A stretch of 46,538 bases of DNA from Lachnospiraceae bacterium (GTDB taxonomy: Bacteria; Bacillota; Clostridia; Lachnospirales; Lachnospiraceae), in contig CAAGLJ010000203.1 of assembly GCA_900770785.1 (NCBI GenBank), positions 1 through 46,538 on the forward strand, written 5' to 3'. Of this stretch, positions 41,718 through 46,538 are shown in pieces. The stretch's first letter is position 1, and each line of letters starts with the position of its first letter. The notes beneath the pieces were generated by a model. That model was not told the origin of the DNA and ran no database searches. It worked only from the letters and a program-made list of their open reading frames with translations. Made by a program: the position numbers and the translations under genes.

Positions 41718-42044
41718 ATGGAAATTTTAAACTACTAGGAATGGGCAGCTGTAGTCAGGGCATTTATTTTATTTGTGTATGCAATGGTACATAGACAGAT
41801 TAGAGAGGCATTTTGGAATGTTGTAAAAATATTCTTTGGTAAGAAGTTAAGAATACTTTGGGGTATTATTTTCCTTTATGTTTTGGGTATAACTTTAATA
41901 TTTTATCAGTTACCGTTTTGGGATAATGTTTTTATTAAAGATATTATAGTCTGGTTTGTCTTTTCAGGTTTGATATACTGCATGAATGCTGTTTCAAAAG
42001 AGGCAGATGAGGAATATATTAGAAAAGTTATCCCCCATCGATAG
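41718..42044 (+). pseudogene. Small membrane protein gene broken by an in-frame amber codon
   Basis: ATG at 41718, with GGGGAG upstream, opens MEILNY and then hits TAG at 41736-41738. The same frame continues without break as EWAAVVRAFILFVYAMVHRQIREAF, to a stop at 42042-42044, about 108 codons in all. Two or three hydrophobic segments follow. A shorter product could start at ATG 41775 (89 residues), but no ribosome site supports it. Either a recent nonsense mutation or a sequencing error. Family not recognised. Confidence 0.6.
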
Positions 42045-42069
42045 TTTGGCACTGTCGGTGGGGGATTTT
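42030..42069 (+). terminator. Terminator at the end of the broken gene
   Basis: ATCCCCCATCGATA (42030-42043) pairs with TGTCGGTGGGGGAT (42053-42066), with two G-U pairs, followed by TTTT including the last base of the stem. It marks the right end of the AT-rich patch. Confidence 0.75.
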
Positions 42070-42087
42070 ACCTGTCATAAACAGCGG

Positions 42088-42116
42088 TTGAAGAATGGGC
42101 GGCTATTCTTTATAAT
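42088..42116 (+). promoter_or_regulatory. Promoter for the GNAT gene
   Basis: TTGAAG (42088-42093) and perfect TATAAT (42111-42116) are 17 bp apart; the GNAT start is 60 bp on. Confidence 0.65.
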
Positions 42117-42176
42117 TAGGTACACAAAATGAAGTCTTAAAAAGGCATACATCATGGCTTAAAGAGGAGAAAAGAA

Positions 42177-42722
42177 ATGATACAGAGGCTTACCGGGGAA
42201 TACTTTGAACAGGTATACGAGCTATTGGAGAAAAGTTTTCCCATAGATGAATATCGCACTTATGAAGAGCAGAAGGAACTGCTTCTTCGTGAAGAGTATA
42301 GAGTTTATGGAATGATTAATCAGGAGAATGACCAAAGCAGAGGACAGCTGCAGGCGTTTATTGCCTTATGGGAATGCAGAAATTTTACTTTTATCGAACA
42401 TTTTGCGGTTAATCCGGTTTATCGAAACACAGGTATGGGAGCAGCAATTTTACAGGAAATACTGCCCAAACTTCCTGGCCCGGTCTGCCTGGAGGTAGAA
42501 CTGCCCCAAAACGAGCTGGCATCCAGAAGAATAGGATTTTACCAGAGAAACGGATTTATTCTTAATGATTATCCATATATGCAGCCTCCCATTTCTCAGG
42601 GAAGAAATCCTCTTCCCTTAAAAATCATGACCTGGGGGAAGGGCATCTCAGAAGAGCAGTTTCAAAGGATACAGGGCGCCCTCTATCGGGAGGTATATGG
42701 CGTAAGGGACGATAAAATGTAA
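42177..42722 (+). CDS. GNAT family N-acetyltransferase
   Basis: The 181-residue protein has the GNAT core: the strand FIEHFAVNPVYRNTGMGAAILQEIL holds motif A (R-N-T-G-M-G-A), and FYQRNGFI is the usual motif B end. Substrate unknown. AGAGGAG lies before the ATG at 42177. It has its own promoter and does not belong to an evident operon. Confidence 0.85.
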   Translation: MIQRLTGEYFEQVYELLEKSFPIDEYRTYEEQKELLLREEYRVYGMINQENDQSRGQLQAFIALWECRNFTFIEHFAVNPVYRNTGMGAAILQEILPKLPGPVCLEVELPQNELASRRIGFYQRNGFILNDYPYMQPPISQGRNPLPLKIMTWGKGISEEQFQRIQGALYREVYGVRDDKM

Positions 42723-42838
42723 CGCGGTATATACCGTATATATATAGAAGAAAAAGGTTGTTGCAGCTGCCACAGAGGAACACGAATCTGAAAGAAAAGC
42801 ATATCCTGAAGTAAAGAGACCAGCAGGGAGTAGAAGAT

Positions 42839-42925
42839 ATGTTTTGGAACTGCTTATGTGTGTTAACGATTTTAGCCATTATTTTCTTTATTATCTGGCT
42901 GTTGAAATGCAGAAAATGCAGGTAG
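42839..42925 (+). CDS. 28-residue single-helix membrane peptide
   Basis: The peptide has one hydrophobic helix (VLTILAIIFFIIWLL) between two Cys-containing ends, finishing KCRKCR. GGGAG lies 8 nt before the ATG, so translation is plausible. It resembles no named family I can cite. Just upstream, near 42726, is the short palindrome GGTATATACC. It precedes the hydrolase promoter by about 35 bp. Confidence 0.45.
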   Translation: MFWNCLCVLTILAIIFFIIWLLKCRKCR

Positions 42926-42958
42926 GCAATAATCTGCTTTGGGCGGCATTTCCCCTCA

Positions 42959-42987
42959 TTGAAATCATGTAACAGGTATATTATAAT
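42959..42987 (+). promoter_or_regulatory. Promoter for the hydrolase-DUF3783 unit
   Basis: TTGAAA (42959-42964) and perfect TATAAT (42982-42987) are 17 bp apart and lie 36 bp before the hydrolase ATG. Confidence 0.72.
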
Positions 42988-43022
42988 CGAAGGTAGATAA
43001 GGACAGGGGAAGGGGGAGACAG

Positions 43023-43841
43023 ATGATATTGCAGGCAAAAAACGGCAGAATCAGAATGGATAATACCTATATGGATTATGTTGCTTTTGGCAGTGGAAAG
43101 AAGAAGCTGATTATGATTCCGGGTGTAGGGGACGGATTAAAAACGGTGCGGGGAATGGCCCTGCCTTTTGCCTTCCTTTACCGGGAGTATGCAAAAGATT
43201 ATCGGGTGTATATTTTCAGCCGTAAGGAAAGGCTGCAAAGGGGATGTACCACTCGGATGATGGCAAAGGATCTGGCCAGGGCAATGGGAGCTTTGAAGAT
43301 CAGAAAAGCTGATGTAATCGGGATTTCTCAGGGAGGAATGATTGCACAGTTTCTGGCCATAGATTATCCCGATCTGGTGAACAGACTGGTTCTGGTATCC
43401 ACTATTGCCAAAGCGGGCCCCAGAATTAAGCACAGGGTGCCACGCTGGATAAAAATGGTGGAAAATAATGATTTTGAGGGACTGATGCTGGATATTGCCC
43501 AAAAAATGTATTCTCAGGATTATATGAAGAGAAAGAGACGAGTCTGTATGCTGGCAGGAAGAATGCTTTCAGGAGCAGATAAAGAGCGTTTCTGCACCAT
43601 AGCAAGAGCCTGCAGTACCCATAATGCTTTGCCCTGGCTAAACAGAATCGGGGCAAAAGCTCTGGTAATCGGAGCAGGCCGGGATCGTGTGGTAGGGCTT
43701 ATGGGAACAAAAGAACTGGCAGGAAAATTACCGGACTGTGAATTTACTCTTTATGAAAATGGGGAACATGGAGTATACGACGAAGAGAAGAATTTTCACA
43801 GAAGAGTACTGGAATTTTTAAGGAGAACAGAGGAGCAGTAA
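43023..43841 (+). CDS. Alpha/beta hydrolase
   Basis: The 272-residue soluble enzyme has the nucleophile elbow GISQGG with Ser102, an oxyanion region IPGVGDG near 32, an acid in GAGRDRVVG and the catalytic His in NGEHGVYDE, so the triad looks complete. Substrate cannot be told. GGGGAAGGGGGAG precedes the ATG. The DUF3783 gene follows after 4 bp, so they are one unit. Confidence 0.88.
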   Translation: MILQAKNGRIRMDNTYMDYVAFGSGKKKLIMIPGVGDGLKTVRGMALPFAFLYREYAKDYRVYIFSRKERLQRGCTTRMMAKDLARAMGALKIRKADVIGISQGGMIAQFLAIDYPDLVNRLVLVSTIAKAGPRIKHRVPRWIKMVENNDFEGLMLDIAQKMYSQDYMKRKRRVCMLAGRMLSGADKERFCTIARACSTHNALPWLNRIGAKALVIGAGRDRVVGLMGTKELAGKLPDCEFTLYENGEHGVYDEEKNFHRRVLEFLRRTEEQ

Positions 43842-43845
43842 AAAG

Positions 43846-44307
43846 ATGAGAGAATGTATTTTACTATTTCAATTTGAACAGGCCAGACAGAAAAAGCTGA
43901 TAGCCCAGCTGATGATGGCCAAATTCAGAGTAAAGGTAGTCAGCCCGGAGGAAATGGAACTGCCTGTGGGTTATCTGGCGGGAAACAAAGAACTGCTTCA
44001 GGAGGAAGCCAGACAGGAGGCGGAAATCAGGGAGCAGGCCGGACAGGCCGGGGAAGCCGGTGCACTTAAGCCTCTTGATGGTGAGATGCTGGTTATGGCA
44101 GGAGTTACCTCGGGCAGGCTGAATATGGTATTACAGGCCATCCGAAAAGCCGGAATCGGTTCCGTTCCCTATAAGGCAGTGATTACTGAAACCAATCAGA
44201 CCTGGAAGGCCAAAGATCTTCTGGAAGAGCTGAAGAAGGAGCATGAAGCCATGAAGGAAATGAATAATGGGGGTAAAATGCTCCACGAACAGAAGATTAA
44301 ACCCTGA
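43846..44307 (+). CDS. DUF3783 domain protein
   Basis: The 153-residue soluble protein has an opening CILLFQFEQARQKKLIAQLM, an Ala/Glu/Gln-rich middle (about 45-80), and a conserved C-terminal stretch MLVMAGVTSGRLNMVLQAIRKAGIGSVPYKAVITETNQTW, which I recognise as DUF3783. Function unknown. The ATG lies 4 bp after the hydrolase stop, and its ribosome site (GGAGCAG) is inside the end of that gene. Confidence 0.8.
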   Translation: MRECILLFQFEQARQKKLIAQLMMAKFRVKVVSPEEMELPVGYLAGNKELLQEEARQEAEIREQAGQAGEAGALKPLDGEMLVMAGVTSGRLNMVLQAIRKAGIGSVPYKAVITETNQTWKAKDLLEELKKEHEAMKEMNNGGKMLHEQKIKP

Positions 44308-44319
44308 TGTAAAAGAATT

Positions 44320-44348
44320 TTGACAGAAAAAATCCCTCAAAGTAAAAG
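44320..44348 (+). promoter_or_regulatory. Promoter for the XRE/two-TM genes
   Basis: A perfect TTGACA (44320-44325) is 17 bp from TAAAAG (44343-44348); the -10 is a 4-of-6 match. The XRE gene starts 60 bp further on. Confidence 0.45.
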
Positions 44349-44407
44349 ATGTTTGATAGACAAAAGCCGCTTTCGCCGGCAGGATAAAGGTGCAAGGAGG
44401 AAGTGAT

Positions 44408-44815
44408 ATGGAGATTGGGAAAAAATTAAAGGATGCCAGGATAAAATCCGGTATGACACAGGAGGCTGTGGCAGAGGAAATTCAAGTATCCCGTCAGACC
44501 ATTTCCAACTGGGAAAATGAAAAATCCTACCCGGATATTGTTAGTGTCATCCATTTAAGCGATCTGTACTGCATCAGCCTTGACGAATTATTGAAAGGAG
44601 ATACGGCTATGCTCAAACATCTGGACGAAAGCACCAATACGGTAAACAGTAATAAAAAACTTATTTTTGCCATTTGCCTGAATTGTTTTCTGTTTATTAT
44701 TCTGATTTTTGGTAATGGTCTGATTGGTAAAAATCCTATTTTGACCTTTGGGTCGGTGGCAGCCGGGATACTTGGAATAAGTATTCTGTTTTATCAGATT
44801 ATTCGTAGAATTTAG
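44408..44815 (+). CDS. XRE-family regulator with C-terminal membrane helices
   Basis: The 135-residue protein has an HTH_3 domain (about 1-65: LKDARIKSGMTQEAVAEEIQVSRQTISNWENEKSYPD) and two hydrophobic helices at about 83-128. Small membrane-tethered XRE regulators like this are frequent in Firmicutes and often control neighbouring membrane or export genes. AAGGAGG lies before ATG 44408; the ATG at 44390 is less well placed. A two-helix protein follows 71 bp downstream. Confidence 0.85.
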   Translation: MEIGKKLKDARIKSGMTQEAVAEEIQVSRQTISNWENEKSYPDIVSVIHLSDLYCISLDELLKGDTAMLKHLDESTNTVNSNKKLIFAICLNCFLFIILIFGNGLIGKNPILTFGSVAAGILGISILFYQIIRRI

Positions 44816-44886
44816 GCAGAGCAGCTTTCAAAGCGGTTAAAGAAAGGCCGCGTTGTAATCAATATATTTTGAGGGAGGAAAATAGA

Positions 44887-45213
44887 ATGAAGATAAATGC
44901 TGCTTTTATAATATCTGTTTTTATAACATTGTTAGGAAGTGCGAGTCTGGCTTATCAGACTTACAAAATGGTAGAGCTGGATGCAGGCTGTCGGGGAATA
45001 AGGCATCCAGGCTTTTGGGGAGCCTTTGCCATCAGTGGGAATAATAGCAGCGGACTGGTTTTCTATATGCTTAACCGAAGAAAATATCCTTTGAGGATGA
45101 GCGAAGAGCAGAAGGAGGAAATGGAGAGGAAAAAGAAAAAAGCACTGGTATCCACCGTTTTTCTTGTGGCAGGAGCCATTCTTGTGTTATATTTTCTGGT
45201 TTTTGGAGCGTAG
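44887..45213 (+). CDS. Two-helix membrane protein of unknown function
   Basis: The 108-residue protein has hydrophobic segments at about 5-22 and 88-106, with a weaker one between (about 43-60) and a Lys/Glu-rich stretch (EEQKEEMERKKKK) before the last helix. GGGAGGAAAA precedes the ATG at 44887. I do not recognise a family. It likely shares an mRNA with the membrane XRE regulator. Confidence 0.6.
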   Translation: MKINAAFIISVFITLLGSASLAYQTYKMVELDAGCRGIRHPGFWGAFAISGNNSSGLVFYMLNRRKYPLRMSEEQKEEMERKKKKALVSTVFLVAGAILVLYFLVFGA

Positions 45214-45237
45214 AGGAAACTTTTCCCAGTCCTGAGA

Positions 45238-45266
45238 TTGCCATTTTACAGGCAGCAGGGTATAAT
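45238..45266 (+). promoter_or_regulatory. Promoter for the glucokinase gene
   Basis: TTGCCA (45238-45243) and perfect TATAAT (45261-45266) are 17 bp apart, 48 bp before the ATG. No CRE site was recognised. Confidence 0.72.
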
Positions 45267-45314
45267 AAAATCCTAAGATAAACAAGAGCGTGAAAATACC
45301 AAAAGGAGACAGAG

Positions 45315-46247
45315 ATGAAGAAATATTGTTTTGGTGTTGATGTGGGAGGAACCACTATCAAAATGGGCTTATTTACCGTTGAGGGAGAGCTTCTGGAAAA
45401 ATGGGAGATTCCTACCAGGACAGAAAACCAGTCAGAAGCAGTACTTCCTGATGTAGCAGCGGCAGTAAAAGGCAAAATGGAAGAGAAGGGAATTGCCAAA
45501 GAGGAAGTAGCCGGTGTTGGCTTTGGCGTACCTGGCCCTGTAACGGAAGAGGGAGTTATCGTAATGAACGCCAATCTGGGATGGAGAGATAAGCATGTTT
45601 CCAAAGAACTCGAGGAGCTTACGGGGCTGCCCTGTAAGGGGGGCAATGATGTCAAGACAGCCGGTCTTGGAGAAATGTGGCGAGGTGGGGCGGCAGGCTA
45701 TAAGGATGCCGTTTTTATCACTCTGGGAACCGGTGTGGGTGCTGCAATTATTGTAAACGGAAAGGTTATTTTAGGTGCCAGGGGTGCTGCCGGAGAAGTG
45801 GGACATATTAAGGTAGACGGAGAAATTACCCAGCCCTGCGGCTGTGGAGGAGTGGGCTGCGTGGAACAGTTTGCTTCTGCTACGGGTATCGTGAAAATGG
45901 CAAAAAGACTTCTGGAAGAAAGGGATAAGCCCTCTCTTTTACGTGAAAAAGAGATTACAGCAAAAACGGTATTTGACGCAGTAAAAGCAGGGGACGAGCT
46001 GGCAAAAGAGGTGGCAGAAAAGTTTGGTCATTATCTGGGCTATGCTCTGGCAGCTACAGCAGCCGTTGTGGACCCGGAGGCTTTCATTATCGGTGGCGGA
46101 GTGTCCAGGGCAGGAGATATCCTCATTGAATATGTGCAGAAATACTATGTGCAGTATGTATGGCCGGGCTGTCGGGACAGGAAATTTGTCCTGGCTAAGC
46201 TGGGGAATGATGCGGGCATCTATGGCGCAGCAAAATATGTAATTTAG
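45315..46247 (+). CDS. glcK: ROK-family glucokinase
   Basis: The 310-residue ATP-dependent kinase phosphorylates glucose for glycolysis. Evidence: DVGGTTIKMGLF (phosphate loop) at the start, GVPGPV, the sugar-site GGNDVKTAGLGE with catalytic Asp112, and the zinc site GEVGHIKV (His164) with CGCGGVGC (Cys175, 177 and 182) followed by the Glu-Gln-Phe typical of ROK kinases. There is no N-terminal helix-turn-helix, so it is an enzyme and not a ROK repressor. It can use free glucose released by MalQ. AAGGAGA precedes the ATG. Confidence 0.93.
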   Translation: MKKYCFGVDVGGTTIKMGLFTVEGELLEKWEIPTRTENQSEAVLPDVAAAVKGKMEEKGIAKEEVAGVGFGVPGPVTEEGVIVMNANLGWRDKHVSKELEELTGLPCKGGNDVKTAGLGEMWRGGAAGYKDAVFITLGTGVGAAIIVNGKVILGARGAAGEVGHIKVDGEITQPCGCGGVGCVEQFASATGIVKMAKRLLEERDKPSLLREKEITAKTVFDAVKAGDELAKEVAEKFGHYLGYALAATAAVVDPEAFIIGGGVSRAGDILIEYVQKYYVQYVWPGCRDRKFVLAKLGNDAGIYGAAKYVI

Positions 46248-46258
46248 GTAGAACGTTA

Positions 46259-46314
46259 AAAAAGAGCAATGCTGTTAAAGACAGAGTGACATTTAACAAA
46301 ACATTGCTCTTTTT
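46259..46314. terminator. Bidirectional terminator between glcK and the XRE gene
   Basis: AAAAAGAGCAATG (46259-46271) and CATTGCTCTTTTT (46302-46314) pair perfectly over 13 bases, with an inner TGTTAAA/TTTAACA pair. Both strands end in a T-run, and the right arm reaches the stop codon of the convergent XRE gene. Confidence 0.85.
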
Positions 46315-46537
46315 ATACTTTCGGATAGGGATTTTTTATTCGGCTGATTCCACACAGGTAATCCATGCTTACATTGTAGTATTTTGCCAGTCTTAGCAAA
46401 TGGCGAAGCGGCATTTCATTAGCCCCTCTTTCATAACGGGCATACATGGTTTGAGAGGTTTCGAGAATCTCTGCAATTTCCCGCTGTGTTTTGTCGGAAT
46501 CCTCTCTCAGATTTCTTATACGAATCATGTAGTCCAT
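46313..46537 (-). CDS. Small XRE-family DNA-binding protein, at the window edge
   Basis: The 74-residue protein is a single HTH_3 domain: IRNLREDSDKTQREIAEILETSQTMYARYERGANEMPLRHLLRLAKYYNVSMDYLCG. Met at 46537 or 46528 may be the start; the upstream ribosome site lies outside the window, so a longer protein cannot be ruled out. Target genes unknown. Confidence 0.85.
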   Translation of the reverse strand: MDYMIRIRNLREDSDKTQREIAEILETSQTMYARYERGANEMPLRHLLRLAKYYNVSMDYLCGISRIKNPYPKV

Positions 46538-46538
46538 A

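Overview
The window looks like chromosomal DNA of a low-to-mid GC Gram-positive anaerobe of the Lachnospiraceae (Clostridia). The reasons are a PPi-type phosphofructokinase, families typical of that group (DUF5721, DUF3783, paired OmpR and YesMN two-component systems), strong AGGAGG-type ribosome sites, sigma-A promoters with 17-18 bp spacers, and a CIRCE element. All assignments come from reading the sequence and recalling families; no database search was run. No rRNA, tRNA or CRISPR array was seen.

Layout. (1) 1-7.9 kb, central carbon: a Ca2+/Na+ antiporter, PPi-phosphofructokinase, a CheX-like phosphatase with its CheY-like receiver, glycogen phosphorylase and 4-alpha-glucanotransferase. 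(2) 7.9-10.2 kb: CYTH and DUF5721 genes on the minus strand, DegV and DUF1294. (3) 10.2-18.5 kb, arginine biosynthesis: argG diverges from argC-GNAT-argJ-argB-argD plus a solute-binding-like protein, ending at a strong terminator. Palindromes resembling ARG boxes sit on the argC promoter. (4) 18.5-24.3 kb, an envelope signalling cluster: a secreted Asp-rich repeat protein, an OmpR-type regulator, a sensor kinase and a membrane-anchored protein, then six 11-bp direct repeats abutting a perfect terminator hairpin, then an amidase-deacetylase fusion. (5) 24.4-31.1 kb: a small DMT-type transporter, then comEA, response regulator, kinase, GerMN lipoprotein and comEC in one direction. (6) 31.2-38.1 kb: small unknown genes, a Cys-rich protein, a tandem HD/HD-GYP protein overlapping a YesM/YesN two-component pair, and an unknown membrane protein. 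(7) 38.2-38.9 kb: an Hsp20 gene under a perfect CIRCE. (8) 38.9-42.1 kb, an AT-rich accessory patch: an IS66-like remnant, a membrane protein, an MGMT-like protein without the usual Cys motif, an XRE/DUF2007 regulator, a candidate type I toxin with antisense RNA, and a gene broken by an amber codon. (9) 42.1-46.5 kb: a GNAT enzyme, a 28-residue membrane peptide, an alpha/beta hydrolase with DUF3783, an XRE membrane regulator, a two-TM protein, ROK glucokinase and an XRE gene at the right edge.

How the genes work together. Glycogen phosphorylase, MalQ, glucokinase and PFP make a path from storage glucan to glycolysis. The arginine genes make a nearly complete ornithine route plus argininosuccinate synthase; a GNAT inside the operon may supply acetylglutamate. 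The strongest candidates for under-described biology are the 11-bp repeat/hairpin element in front of the cell-wall enzyme, the comEA-two-component-GerMN-comEC operon, the Cys-rich/HD-GYP/YesMN operon and the small toxin/antisense RNA locus.
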